DNA of 64,000 nucleotides from Prostheceraeus crozeri (Eukaryota; Platyhelminthes; Polycladida; Euryleptidae): assembly GCA_907163375.1 (NCBI GenBank), contig CAJQUW010016142.1:186001-250000 (forward strand), given 5' to 3'. Position numbers and translations under genes: made by a program. This document shows positions 24,751-37,381 of this stretch, in pieces (position 1 is the stretch's first letter; every line of letters starts with the position of its first letter). The notes below the pieces were generated by a model, which was given only the letters and a program-made list of their open reading frames with translations, had not been told where the DNA came from and did no database searches.

Positions 24751-25162
24751 TTCGATTTGAGAACACCCAATTCGTTCGATGGATAGGAAACCACATTATT
24801 CGCTAATGCGCTTTTCGGTCCAGCACCGCTGGCCATCTTCAAAGCAATAACATCCATCACATACAAATTTCAAAATGTACGTGTATTTGTGGACATTGGC
24901 CATCTGTATGATGAGATTATTTAATTTGACGCTTCTATATACAGTACTACTCCTTTACACTTCCCTAAATTTCTATTCTTTTATAAATTCCCGCTACCAT
25001 GCCCACTTCTTGGCATACTGTTTTTTTTTTTGATTATTTGACATTTGTATGTGATAAATGTTATTGCTTTGAAACTAGTCAGCGGTGCTGGACCGAAAAG
25101 CGCTTTTATCGAATAATGTAGCTATCGATCCATCGAACGAATTGGGTGTCCTGAAATCGAAG
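24751..25162. mobile_element. Foldback element with about 120-bp inverted arms
   Basis: The arms run from TTCGATTTGAGAACACCCAA (24751) to about 24872 and, inverted, from about 25031 to TTGGGTGTCCTGAAATCGAA (25162). The arms share GCGCTTTTCGGTCCAGCACC and GCAATAACAT...ATCACATACAAAT. A T run (25020-25031) lies between them. No coding capacity. No target duplication was clear, so the superfamily is open. Confidence 0.8.
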
Positions 25163-26933
25163 TTTGTTCTTTATCCATTTGTTCATTGCTCTATCAGAGG
25201 ATCACACGAACGTTGCATACAACACTACAAATAGACTGACTGTCTGTTCGCCTAGTTCGTTTTCTGTAATTCCAGTCTCGATCGGCTGTCGAACAAAGCA
25301 TGACCTGATGGTTCCTACCGCTTGCGTAATTGCTAATTGCTATATTTAGAACCGAGCTACTTATAAAAATCCACTTCCTATGTTTACCTGAAGTCACTAG
25401 CATTGCACTGAAATGTCACAGACATTTATAGTGATGTTGTACACCAATGAAAATTGATTTTTGTAACCATGAAATTTGCGTGTCTAAATAATGATAGTCC
25501 TTGCGCGACTTCTGGGTTCCTCGGAGTGGGATAGTGATTCTGCTGCAAAAATTGCTTGTCTGCGATGTCAAAATTGATAACCCTTGCATCCTTGTCTATT
25601 GGCATCTCTTTCTCTCTCTCACTCATTCAGCATCTCATTAGTCTAATTAAGCCCTAAGCCCCTAACATGGCTCATATAGAGTTTAAGTCTAATAATCTCA
25701 TGTTTCAAATCTCTACATTATTAACTGGCAAAAATAACCTAAATTAAATAATAAAATTACTAACTTGTTCACGGTGGTCATTTTAAACTAATATCAAGTA
25801 ACTATTCCAATAATTATTTCGAATAGAGCCAACACACAAGCATTAGAAACACTACATCAGGCGCACATCGGAAAAGCTTCAGACTAAACATTATTTTGTC
25901 CAAAAGTATTTCAAAACAAATCATCTTCATCTTTCATATGACTGAGACACAATCTTGCTTAATTGCCTCTCAGTCCAAATTATCAAAATCTCACTCAGAC
26001 TTTGCCCAAGGCTCAGAATCTTTTGCAGATGCCAAGTCCAGCTGCTATTGAATATTTTCTTAATCATTTGTACAATAAATTTTGATTTGAATTTTCTACC
26101 CATAATTTCCAGACAATTTTGTTTGCTTTCAATCAGAAAGACTGTAAGGGTAATAATTGTATAATGCATCAATCACTACAGGTCATGAAGCTTTCCTTGG
26201 GTATTTCACTGAGAAGATCCTCAGAGCTCGTGTTGGAAAATCTTGCACTGGAGATGACAGGTCATTTCTTTCATTCGCTGCGGTCCATTTCTTCGCAAAT
26301 ATTTACAGCTTGAAGATGTGACATAATTAATATACAACAGAAAATTTGTTTTATGCCACCAAACTTTCCTAAAAAATTTCCTAAAATATTTCTAGCTGTG
26401 CTGACAAGTTGTTGAATGTACTCTTGATAACAAAAAAGGAATTACCAAGATTGATTTGTGCCTGGAATTTAACTCACAAAAATGTCTGGGAAATTAAGAA
26501 TTTTGATTAACTTTTTCAATATATCTATGAAATATTTTTCAGCGCGTATAATTGTCCTCAAATGAGATTATAAATATGAACGACTATTTGGAGATGATCA
26601 AATATTTCAAATGATTAGGAAAAGACAAAATTATTGTGTAAATACTATAAACCATCAAAATTCATTGAATTTTCATAACGCCAGAATTTCCAAGATCGTA
26701 TTCTATGCATGCATGTGGTGCATCTTGGGGATTCTGTTTGTGGATTAATAGATTTATATGCAGGCCACGCATATATGAGTTGTGATTCTTGCACAAATCA
26801 ATCCTATAAATGTCGTTTTTTTCTTCGTAAATAAATTCTCCGCACATTTAAGCAGTATGCCATTGTAAATAGCAATCATAGGTGTTTCGCAACCAAAGTT
26901 GACAAAATTTCAATAATCTCAGGCCTGAGTTAA
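25163..26933. other. Non-coding stretch
   Basis: AT-rich, with a (CT)n run near 25607-25622. No gene is supported. Confidence 0.5.
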
Positions 26934-27659
26934 TAGTCCGGCAGACAGGATGAGTTTCTGCAGGGAACGAGGTCGAAAGTGAGACTTTCACGGAATGATG
27001 CACCTCCCCTGCCTACTACGAATCTACACGTCTGCCGAGTTCTAGTGAGTTCCTCTTCATGTCAGACAAGATCAAAGAAAAATACATGTAAATCCAATGG
27101 GACGCAGATTGCAGTTTTTAGCAAAAATAAAATTTTGTATGTTTTATCTGATTAAACGAAAAGTACTAATCCCAGAGTCACAATTTTTGACATGGAATGT
27201 CTTCAAGTCATTTCCTTTCATTTTTATGCACCCCTGTCTATAAAGCTAAACACATTTAGATTCGGCGAGCCTCTTAATGTCGGCAAACACAAACCTTTTG
27301 AGCAACTTTATCCACATTTAACCACATTATCACATACATTTCCGATTAGATGCATGATAATAGCACATGCACATGGTTGGAAATGATCTGAAGACATACC
27401 ATGCCGATAATTATGCCTCTAGACTTAGTGCATTTCAGTTGACAAGAGAAAACATAGAAAAATTCAATTCTGCCAACAGCTACGTGCATACAATCTGCGT
27501 CCATTAACATGTATTTTTTCTGATTCTATCTGCAAGAAGAGAGTCCAGGTAGAACTCGGCAGACGCGCAGATTCGCAGCAGGCAATGATGTGCATCATTC
27601 TGTGAAAGTCTCACTTTCGGCCTCGTTCTCTGCAGAAACTCGTTCTGGCTGCCGGACTG
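26934..27659. mobile_element. Long inverted-repeat element, possibly Harbinger-like
   Basis: The left end AGTCCGGCAGACAGGATGAG is matched inverted at the right (AGTCCGGCAGCCAGAACGAG read backward from 27658). The inverted repeats extend, with gaps, for about 190 bp inward (CTGCAG...GAACGAGG, GAAAGTGAGACTTTCAC, CGGCAGAC, GACGCAGATTG). TAA flanks both sides if one extra base is counted at each end. A three-base TAA/TTA duplication is typical of PIF/Harbinger. No transposase is present. Confidence 0.75.
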
Positions 27660-28012
27660 TAAGTGCCCCCATCATCTGCCTAAGATGAAAGATAGCGACT
27701 ATTTCGCTTTGTCAACAGATGGCCCGATGTGTTCGTTGTTAAAGGGAAGGGTTGCTCTTATGTAGCTCCAACACATTTGGTTCAAACATTCTCACGACAG
27801 ATGAGACCAATAGACCGCAACTTCTCACATCTCGGTAATTGCATCGTGAAGAGTTTTCTTATGATTTGATATCATTCTCGCCATGGAAATGGGAATTTTC
27901 AGACTACAATCAACCTTTCCAGTTCATACCGGTTTCCCACAGGATGTCTTCAAAATCCAATAGAGATATTCGGAAATACGTCGAAAGTCTGCAAAATCTA
28001 CTGAATGTGACG

Positions 28013-28140
28013 ATGGATTAGGGCTCGGAAAGTCCATTTCATTTCTCATGGGTATTTAGAACTATATTTTGCTGGTCAGTGAAAATCCAAGTTTCTTTCA
28101 AATCACATTAATCACTCTGATATCGAAATGAAATGGCAGA
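28013..28140 (+). repeat. Dispersed repeat B, copy 1
   Basis: About 128 bases, including GGAAAGTCCATTTCAT and TTTAGAACTATATTTTGCTG, are repeated in the same orientation at 36859-36987 at high similarity. Short inverted words near the ends (AAGTCCATTTC / GAAATGGCAG) suggest a small mobile element. Confidence 0.8.
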
Positions 28141-28816
28141 GTTTTATTCGATGTTTTGTCTCTCAGAGAGATAGCCTTAACTCAATAAAATTGTGTATCA
28201 ATAAATGATTCCGTAAAAATTAGCACGTATGGAAATCATCACTATATCAGCAACACATCTCTGATTACTTTCTTTAAAGGGAGAATCGATTATTATTCAA
28301 TTATTCATTTTTGAGACACTTCCGTTGGAATCTTGATTGCGTTTGAAGTCAAAACTGGAATTAACAATCAATCAGGTACATCCCTGGACAATGCTCTTAT
28401 ATAAAAAGGCATGAATATTTCAGTACCGTAGGGCAGAAGTCAAATCTGAAGCGAAAAGGAGAAAGATGTCATCAGAAACTTGGTTGTAGATCAGATTTGT
28501 TGCATTTGAGTTCTCCAGTAACTGAAGTTTCAATTAAAAGTGTTCATTTTTCTGTCAATCAATCCAACTGATGAGATCAAAACTTCCATGATGACATGCT
28601 TCTTGACAGTACACTGGCAAGCAAAATGGTTCCTATTGAAAGTACGAAAGTGGCCATATCCATAGGTTCGGAGAGTGAGTACATGGGGACCATGTGGTCC
28701 GTATTTAGCAAGGGTCCGTATTACTATGGGATCCATTTCAACCCGCGCCCCATTGTGGGCTGTTGATCTCCCAAACTATCACTTTCATTTCTAAGGTCAT
28801 CCCTAGGCTGAGGTGA

Positions 28817-28829
28817 AGGTCAAAGGTCA
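28817..28829 (+). promoter_or_regulatory. Perfect DR1 nuclear-receptor half-site pair
   Basis: AGGTCAAAGGTCA is the exact direct repeat of AGGTCA with one spacer base, the consensus bound by HNF4 and RXR-type nuclear receptors. Function here is unproven. Confidence 0.35.
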
Positions 28830-28988
28830 AAAAACGCCATTTTTTAACAAATTCCCAGTAAATCAGTACTTGAAATTGAAAATGACAACAAAGACTGACA
28901 AACCATATATCAATCGAAAGATCTGATCAAGGTGATTGATATGATGATTATAAATCGTTATGAGATTACATCATCATCATACTAGGTG

Positions 28989-29001
28989 AGGTCAAAGGTC
29001 A
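28989..29001 (+). promoter_or_regulatory. Second perfect DR1 motif
   Basis: The same 13-base sequence recurs 172 bases further on. The shared surrounding words (GGTGA/GTGAG before, AAA after) could mean a regulatory cluster or two units of an old repeat. Confidence 0.35.
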
Positions 29002-29199
29002 AATAATTCAAACTTTCAGTTCAACTCAAATAGTGCACTAAAACCGCACATTTTAGTATTTAGTTTCTGGAGGTGAAGAAACAGCCCATTTGATGAACTT
29101 TTATCGAGACACTGAGGCTAAAAGTAAAATGATTCTGAAAATTTTAATAGCTGTCGATCAGATGCAGAACTAAAAAGTAGAATAATAATAATAAATTAT

Positions 29200-29228
29200 G
29201 TTTGAAATTTGAATTTCAAATTTCAAAC
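29200..29228. repeat. 29-bp near-perfect palindrome
   Basis: GTTTGAAATTTGAA and TTCAAATTTCAAAC are exact inverse complements around a single T. Confidence 0.9.
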
Positions 29229-31226
29229 AAGCATACATAAGAAGCAGATAGTTTCAAATTCAAAGATTTTGCATTTCTGAATATCTTTATATTGATAGGA
29301 AGAATCCTTTATGTAAGCTCAACTTATTTTATCAAGAATTTATACTGCAATATACATTAGAAGTGAATATATACCGAAATAAGTCAAAAATAATTCAACA
29401 TTCATATTTTAGAAAATATCTCACGCCAAAAGTATCGTGCTAGATTTATTTTCCTTCAGTCAAGAGTTGCACAATACGTAGACAGCAAGCTATTAGAAAT
29501 CTGTTGGTTTAAAAGATATTTAAAAAATTCGTCAGGGGGAAACGCCTCCCCAGTGAGGCGAGGTTAAAGGTTCAAAGGGGTCCATATAGTGACTTATAGG
29601 ATAAAATGATTTAAAGATTTATGGGCCGGTAAATGGCCCTACTATGTTCGCACTACCTTCAGATACCTACCCATACCGTACTAACCCTATTCTTCACTTT
29701 CCACCACTTTACCAAGAGGACAGTTTCTCTTACAATTCCTCGGTCCATGAAGATAATAACTTCTAAGTTTTTTTAAAGATTTTTCCAATTCTTATAATCA
29801 TTTACAAAGAACATGCAATTCATAAAATATGTCCAATAAATTTCCGACTCTTTTGTACTCTTAACACGGACCATGCCTAACAGTGTCTGTGTTACTTAAT
29901 TCATTTGTCAACTAAAATGAGAAAGAATGCCTAAATGGCAATACATGTATACTTTGCAACGCCGTCGAAAGACGGGATAGGGAGCATATGCCCCAGAGGC
30001 GATGGTTGCCCAACGTTAAGAAAGTTGGACATTTTCAACTTAGAAAATGGATCATTTAACCAAAGTGTTTAAATATGGTTTTTACTTTTATTTAACATAG
30101 CCCTTCCATCTGGAAATACTTAATTCAGTCGTAATCTGCTTGCATGCTAATTACTACTCAATCATTTGATTAAATAAGCAAGCATATGGGTAGTATGAAA
30201 TATGTAATATGGGGCATCACCCACGCGTACTTTCATGGTTGCTGCATAATCGGCAAACTACTTTTATAGAATGATTTATTGATTGGTCAGTGTATTGTCT
30301 CCATCTAAGATGTATGTATAGAATGTCATCCAAGCACCGTGTGCAAGATCAAGGTAGCAGTACAATGTACATGTTGGGTAGGTGAATGTGGTGGGAAATA
30401 ATGACCGGCATTGATGATGTGAAACCACATGTTTCAAGATACATGTAGATAGAGATAGATAGTTTAAAAAACTGCATCGATTGTTGAAGGCAAGTCAATG
30501 CAATCGTGTATGCGTTCATTTACTCGTAACAGAGGAAGGAGACTGCTTCAAAACCACTGTTGAAAGCGCATATTCACATGAATTCCCTGTAAAAGCGCTT
30601 AATGATAAAATACACATTTTACAAATCTCCTAGGGTCTACTGAACGGAAAAATGATCAGAATAAAAATAATTAAAAAAATGATGAAAAGCAAAAAATATA
30701 AATAATATAGATATAATAAATATAAATGAGATGTCAATGTAAACGTCTAATTCAAGGCATGTCATTTGCAGGTCACTGTCTACTAACAGCGAAGCAATAG
30801 GATGCTTACAGGGACCGAAAAATGTATTAAAGATATAAATCGTCGTTGTGTCCTTTAAATGCTCTGAGCCAATGGTATCAAAGTGCGATATACACAGTCA
30901 AAGCCTGCTCAAGGAAGTCGCCATGAATTCGTCACGAAACCACATGTGAATTCTGTAAACTTCAACTATTCAGGGGACGAAACTTCTAACTTTCGAAGTC
31001 TGCGTCCTTTACTTCCGTTGTTAATGCTTCCTGACAACATACGTAACCAGCCACATACAGCGCAGTCAGAAAATGTCCGCCCTGGGCCTGTAGTCGCTAG
31101 TCGCGCATCTGATCCGTTGACATGGCGAACTTTTCCAATGAAAACAATCTTTCGTCAATTGCATTCCTTCTAGTGAGCCTTTTGTAACTGATGTTGACGC
31201 TTGCAAATCTCACATTTTTTCTTCAG

Positions 31227-31426
31227 AAACATTGCTTCGGAAATACGGAGATTTGGAGGGCAACCTTTACCTTCTTGAGATTTTGCGTCGAAACAAAAAT
31301 GGATTGGGAGTCAGTCTTTCCGGGAATTCAAATCCAAACTTGATGAGCGTCTTCGTCTGTGGAATTCGGGCAGGCAGCAATGCAGACAGTGATGGACGAC
31401 TCATTATTGGTGATGAACTGTTGGAA
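31227..31426 (+). CDS. MPDZ/PATJ: MPDZ/PATJ-like multi-PDZ scaffold, exon encoding first half of a PDZ domain
   Basis: A 200-bp internal exon behind TTTTTTCTTCAG and before GTAAGT. It begins with two bases of a split codon and ends on a codon boundary. The peptide LLRKYGDLEGNLYLLEIL leads into the carboxylate-binding loop NGLGVSLSGN, then MSVFVCGIRAGSNADSDGRL and IGDELLE. This matches one central PDZ domain of vertebrate MPDZ and PATJ (KYGDLPGEL..., GLGLSLAGN, RMSVF, GDELLEIN) far better than a generic PDZ. These proteins are scaffolds at apical junctions, where PATJ joins the Crumbs-Pals1 complex through its L27 and PDZ domains. The L27 region and other PDZ domains are not in the window. The exon continues in phase 0 into 52232. 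Most invertebrates are expected to have one such gene, so I cannot choose between the two vertebrate names. Confidence 0.92.
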
Positions 31427-31630
31427 GTAAGTTTTCTTTATCTCACACTCGGGGGGGGGAGGAGTTCAAACAATACTTCTCCTTTTTAAACATAGAAATA
31501 GATTGTTTATCTGAAGTTGACTAGAATGGAAATTCCCTCAAGCACAGCCTGGGGAACTAAGTTGGAACATGAATAAGCAATGAAAAGCTTGCATGTGACT
31601 GATAACCCAATCATCAGTTTTACCGTTCGT

Positions 31631-31812
31631 CCCATTTCCCATTCCCACAGGATTTTTCAAAATGTATGATTATTTCCCATATTTATTCCCATTAGCCAAA
31701 TACTTATTTGATAACCTTATCTGACAGAAACCCTTATGTAAGTATACAATTCTATCCCACTGAAGGCCTACTGTGTACATGAACAAAAGATCTACATCAT
31801 GTCTTAGCGTTT
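31631..31812 (+). repeat. Dispersed repeat C, copy 1
   Basis: CCCATTCCCACAGG...TTTCAAAAT...ATTTCCCATA through CCACTGAAGG to ATGTCTTAGC matches 37382-37561 in the same orientation, with small gaps. No coding capacity. Confidence 0.7.
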
Positions 31813-32795
31813 CCATTGGAATTTACTACCCTTGTGTAGTTGTGTATGTCATTAGATAGCGGAAAGCAAAGGGCTCTACAGATCGCTGAACAATCCATGA
31901 TATCAGAGTACCGTTCTTGTCTGATATCGATTGTCTGGGATCAAAGAGGAGCACATGGGAGGCAAAGTGAAGTTTTCGGTGAGGATGAGATTTTCTATGT
32001 TTTCGAACTTTCTTATATGTTCAAACTACCCTGAAAATCTGCATTTCGAATAGCTGCTTCCTTATCAAAGATCATAGTATGCTTTTTCTGGGTACATGTT
32101 CTCAACTACTTCGGCACAAATAAATTTTGTTGAAATAGTTAAAAATCATATCGATGCATGAATCCAAATATCAACGTGATGGGCCTAATGTAGATAAGTC
32201 CCACAAAAAGTATTCCTACCAATCAATGCAAGTTGACAACATCATGTCTACTTGCAGCTATTACTATTCTAGCATACTGTTCGCGCTACACCAGTTACTA
32301 CTCAATCTGAATGAAAGCAGGTATTTACTCGTACATTAGGACTAAGTACATCATTCGTATTTGAAAATAGACTACAACATCTCCATGCGCGAGGATCAAA
32401 TGCAGAAATTTCAACCTGACATGTTTTCATTCTATCTCACATGTACAGAAAGCACTCACCACGCAGTCTTACTCTTAATAATCATGCTGAGAAATTTGCT
32501 ATCGTTTATCTAACATTTAGCTATTTATTTTTTAATATTAGTAACAAGTGTCAAGTGTGCATTTTGCTGTTCTCTATTACTCAATTCAATGTGATATTGA
32601 CAGCTTAGGTTGCAGCAGTGCGCTGGTTAAGATAAAATAAATTTACTTCAGAAAGAATGACTCATTGTCATCATATCTTGCATCATATTTAATTTTGTAT
32701 AATATCTATGAAAGCGCACAGCAGCTACGAAAATATTATTCAGCTCTACTGGACTCTGTCACATTATTATGGAAATTCCTATATCGGAAACTGTT

Positions 32796-32819
32796 ATTCC
32801 CATCCCATGGGATGGGAAT
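32796..32819. repeat. Perfect 24-bp palindrome
   Basis: ATTCCCATCCCA and its exact inverse complement TGGGATGGGAAT meet without a spacer. Confidence 0.95.
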
Positions 32820-33565
32820 CCCGCTCCAACGGCAAACCTGCCGATCATGCCGTGGTTGACAAGTGTTTCTAGGTGGAAATACGTGCGATTTTATGCCATT
32901 ATTGTGGATTGCAGGAAGCTACATTTCCGCTCTGGAGATTTTATAACCATCGATTTCTATGTTTTTAGATGTTTTCAGACAAAACAATTTGATGTCTTTT
33001 GATTTTCATTAGTTTTATTTTTCACTCCATTTTTGCATTGTGCATTTTCAATCAAGCAGCTTATTAAATGAATCGGCAACTTTAGAGACTGTGTGTGAAA
33101 TAGAGCACCTTTAATGTCGATAACAAGATATTCGCGGTTCACTCTTTCACATGTTCACATCATATTACCTTCATTTCTTTGTAGTATTCTAGGCATCCTC
33201 TCTAGCCAGCCATGGATAGACAGTAGGATTATTATCACCCTTGCCTTAATCTGCTCTCTCTCTCTGTGAATATGACATCAAACGCCTGTCAACAAGTCTG
33301 TATCATTCTCAACAATTACTGGGATCTAAATAAAAGTTCATTTAAATGTGATGCCACATTTTAAAGCCATGTCAAGCCCATATTTAAGAAAGACTTTACA
33401 AATGGCTACAAATGTTTTTTTTAACTCATTATTTGATATTCGACCATATCGATAATGTTCAGATTTAGAACAGATGAATGGAATATTCATCTATTCGTAC
33501 GTCAAGCATATAGACCTACTTCCATCCACCTAGTCAACCTATTGCCAATCTTCGAAACTTCAAAA

Positions 33566-33688
33566 GTAATAATATATAGATACAGCCCTGTAGATGAGGG
33601 TGATAATGCAATACAGCCCGAGGGCAGCGCAGCTGCCCAAGGGCTTGCATTATCGCCCGATGTCTACGGGCTGTATCGATATTATTAC
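33566..33688. repeat. Left terminal hairpin of Crypton copy 2
   Basis: GTAATAATATATAGATACAG at the left pairs with CTGTATCGATATTATTAC at the right. Inner pairing includes TGATAATGCAA / TTGCATTATCG and GGGCAGCGCAGCTGCCC at the centre. Length about 123 bp. Confidence 0.85.
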
Positions 33689-33915
33689 CCTCACTGCCAT
33701 ATTGCCCGCAAAAGTCCGTTCTATTTCAATGGACTGCCATATTGCCCGCCAGAATCTGCAATATTGCCCGCTAGATATCATGGCTATTATATGGTATTAT
33801 TAAATTTCTATACCTCACACGTCCATGGTAATTTGAATTCATTCCATTAAATAAGTAAGTACATAGAAGGTAGACGAGAAAGAGAAGAAAGAACAGTTGT
33901 TAATAACGACTTAGA

Positions 33916-35138
33916 ATGCTCCATATCAATAACTTTGAACAAAGTATGATTTCTGGTGCTAGTACAGAAGAGTTACAATTTCTTCAAGATTTGTCCCCAT
34001 TTATTGACCAACAGGATCAATGGAATCAATGGACAGGCCTGAAGAAAGATGATACCAACTTTTTGGACAGTCTATTAACAGATGTTGACTTGGATTTAGA
34101 TGTCAAAATTCCAGAATTTCATGATCTAGACGAAATCACAGTCCAATCGCTTGATGAAATGGAAAAGGACGAAGTTCCGAAATCGACTTCTTCTCAGACA
34201 CTGTTACTCAACTAAATTCAAAGACTATATGAATTCAAAAGGACTTCCAAATACCATCGAAAACATGCCGTTGCGTTATCTTAGTCAGTATCTCAGATTA
34301 TTCTATTCATCGTTAAAGAAAGATGACAACACTTACTATGCTCCAGCCACTCTTCGTTGCATACGAGCAGCTATCAATCGATACCTTACATCAGCCCCGT
34401 GAAATCGACAAATAAATATCATGACAGACAGAGAATTCAAGCCTGCCAACAATATGCTGTCTACAATGGCTAGCAAGTATCTCAAAATCTCCGGCGTCAT
34501 GCAATGATAACAGCTACAAATCATTACCAAAAAAGATCTAGAAGCACTTGGAACATATTTTGACAGATCAAACGCTAAAAAATTCAAGAGGAAGTGTTTT
34601 CAATATTCTTTATCACAAGGGGTATCGTGGGAGAGAATGGATAAGAACGTTAAAAATTTCAAATCTCAAAATTCACACGGACGAGTGCGGAATAGAATAT
34701 GCGGATTTAGAAATACCAGCTTTCTCCAAAAATACAAAGGGCTCGGTTGTTGAAAAAAGCTATTCCAATAACAAGCAAAGCCTCATTTATTCAACACCTC
34801 AACAGAAAAAACGTTGTCCAGTAGAAGCAATCAAATTTTATTTCTCAAAAATCCCTCCCAACGTTGAAGTATTATTTCCTCTCGAAAAGAAACATTTCAA
34901 CTATTCCGACAAATATTGGTACTATCCCAAACAAGTATTGGGTAAGAATACTCTTGGTAGTATGATGAAAACTATTTCCACCAACGCAAACTTATCAAGA
35001 CTTTATACCAATCATTGTGTGAGAGCAACATGCGTCACCCAATTGGCAAATAAAGGATTTTCAATATCCGAAATTCAAGCAGTAACTGGTCATAAAAGAC
35101 AAGACAGTGTTCAGAGGTATATCAAACAAATTGAGTAA
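33916..35138 (+). pseudogene. Crypton tyrosine recombinase, decayed copy 2
   Basis: Homologous along its length to the gene at 17899-19333. The N-terminal part has an acidic leader (33916-34215), then KFKDYMNSKGLPNTIENMPL and YLSQYLRLFYSSLKK (34151-34402). The catalytic part (34548-35138) has YRGREWIRTL, CPVEAIKFYFSKIP, NHCVRATCVTQLANKGFS and VTGHKRQDSVQRYIK, so the Arg, His-x-x-Arg, His and Tyr positions are all present. The gene is broken by at least two frameshifts, near 34200 and 34590, and by in-frame stops between 34400 and 34510. The open 196-codon C-terminal part could be read as an intact catalytic domain but has no start of its own. Its closest host relatives would be KCTD1/ZMYM/QRICH1-type DUF3504 domains. 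Confidence 0.85.
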
Positions 35139-36858
35139 AGCAAAAAGCAAGAAATGTCAAACGCCTTGTCTGAAAGTATGTCAATACAAGAACATGAACC
35201 TCAATATTGTGAACAGTCAAAGAGAAATGTTAATATGGTCAAAACGGAACAATCAACGGAACGCATTTTTAGTAACTGTCTGTTTTCTAGTTGCACCATT
35301 AACATTAATAACTGATACAGTGTCATTGTGTAACTTCTTTGAGCGTTATACTCTAATGTTAATATTTACTGAACAGGAATTATGACGGACGTGTCCGAAT
35401 ATTCATGATCCCTTGTCCAGTCGTACATGTATTTTAATCTGATGAATTACAAATTATAAAGCCTGTAATGACTTTTATCTGCAATATTGCCCGATAAATC
35501 ATAGATATCATGTCACAGGGTGGGTAATAATATGCATTGCATATGACTTTTAAGCTTGCAATAGTAATAAATATAGCATTTACGAAAATCGTAAACGTTA
35601 AATTTAAAGGAAGAACATCTAACTTATGAAGGTGCATGTGGTGAGTTTTCATAACGTTACATGATATTTTAAATCAGGCGTATTTGAATCAGCAAAATCT
35701 TCTATCAATCACTACCGGACGAGTATGCGACCAATATATTACATCGTTAGTTCCAGGTCTTTTTTAGTCAACAGTAAAATGAAGTCCGGGGCACAGTGAT
35801 CAGCACCGGTCCCCCACCACCAAAACCCAGTCTAGTATTAAGGACATCGTGAGACTTCCAACTTGATGAGCCGCAGACTGTTAAATTCAGTCGATAAGAG
35901 AAATAGTAGATATTTTGTCCAAATAAGTCCGCTTACTCTGAGTAAAATACATTTTGACCCGCCACAAGAAAAGCAGTTGACAAATCAAAGATTAAAGAAA
36001 AATTATTAATGGGACATCTTCAATTTTTCAGTTGAAGCCACCAGTCTTTTCAGAATATAATGATATGTGTGGTGTCTCACTCAGTCTGATGTTTCAGACG
36101 TGCATATTGAAGAAGAATCTATTACAATATAGATAACAAAAAATCAAAAAATAAGATAGAAAGTTTATTAAACAATCATTGTAAAGCGTTTTCAGGAGAA
36201 TGACGACCCCTGTGAAGCTAAATACCTGTGGCAACGAATATCCATCGCCTTTTTTTCGGGGCAATACAGCAAGTGTTCTTCAGAAGAGTGTCATTTTTAT
36301 TGTTATTTTTTTGCGAGAATTTTTTATTTTCAGGACTCCAGTTTGCACTTTAGCATCTGCGCATGCGATTTACAGATTTTTGATACAAATGAAATCTTTA
36401 AAGTTTTTCACACATCATAATTTTTCATGTAACTTCTACACCACTCTCATCAAAACCAGTGGTGATATCAAATTTCCTTTCTAAACAATTGCATGAAGTA
36501 AACAATTCTCACTCCACAAATGCGATTAACTATCTGGAGATGCACGTTGATGCTAACTTGTGCTAGATAAGTCACAAATCGAATATTTTTTCCATCAGTG
36601 AACTGTTCACTTTAGAGCAGGCTTTCTTGAAACCGCAGAGATGTTCAAGCCAGCAAGGGAGATCAATCCACATTTGCGCACCCTCGTAGCATAAATAGAA
36701 TGCATTGAAATATCAGTTTCTTTATTAAAGCATCGTAATACAATAAAATTTTAAGTTCGCAGTGATATCCCAATAGATTTCTACAAAATTCAATCTAAAT
36801 GTTCGGAAAAATTTCGAGGGTCCAATAATTGAAAATCTGCTCAAGGTGAAAACTTGAA

Positions 36859-36987
36859 ATGGATTAGGTTTTGGAAAGTCCATTTCATATCTCATGGGCA
36901 TTTAGAACTATATTTTGCTGGCCGATGAGAATTCTAAATTCCATTTCAAATCACATTAATTACTCTGATATCGAACTGAAATGGCAG
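36859..36987 (+). repeat. Dispersed repeat B, copy 2
   Basis: Matches 28013-28140 in the same orientation. Confidence 0.8.
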
Positions 36988-37381
36988 ACTTCTGGTTTGT
37001 TCCTGACGATATAATCTGAAGCAGATTATTTCGCAAGCAAATTTTATTGTTCACGTTTTCTGGTTTAAGATCATCAAAAATTGAAATTTCTCTGTTTTAA
37101 GACAAGACTTTTTGATGCAGATGAAAGTATGAATTTCATTTTAGTACTTTTCATTTCATGTTATCTATCATGCATCCCATTCGACAGCTCAATATTGAAT
37201 TTGCATAATTTCCGATTTGTTTTATTTCTATGAATATCAGCATTAGGCTGAAACCCCGCTTAGTCGTATTGTAGATATCAGGACATCAATGCAATGGCAT
37301 GTTGAATGCTGGGAGGACTAATTAAGTGTTTCATAGATCAGTGGCAGGCTGCTCCCATTCACACGGGATTGTAATGGGAAG

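Larger units (their letters stand above)
28144..31226. other. Non-coding DNA up to the first PDZ exon
   Basis: This is intron or upstream sequence of the PDZ gene. It holds two DR1 motifs and a palindrome, listed separately. An open frame at 30883-31173 lies just before the exon but shows no domain and no splice context, so I do not call it. Confidence 0.45.
33566..35533 (+). mobile_element. Crypton-type tyrosine-recombinase element, copy 2
   Basis: Same plan as copy 1: a terminal hairpin, subterminal motif repeats, then one recombinase gene. The outermost GTAATAATAT (33566) recurs in the same orientation at 35524. The word CAATATTGCCCG or CATATTGCCCGC occurs at about 33698, 33738, 33759 and 35482. 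A longer direct repeat, CTGCAATATTGCCCG with nearby AGATATCATG, lies near both ends (about 33757 and 35479). It is more decayed than copy 1. Confidence 0.7.

Noticed and set aside
30883-31173. 96-codon frame just upstream of the first PDZ exon, considered as an earlier exon
   Set aside because: No acceptor and donor pair delivers the phase needed by the exon at 31227 (one base of a split codon), and the peptide does not match the MPDZ/PATJ linker.
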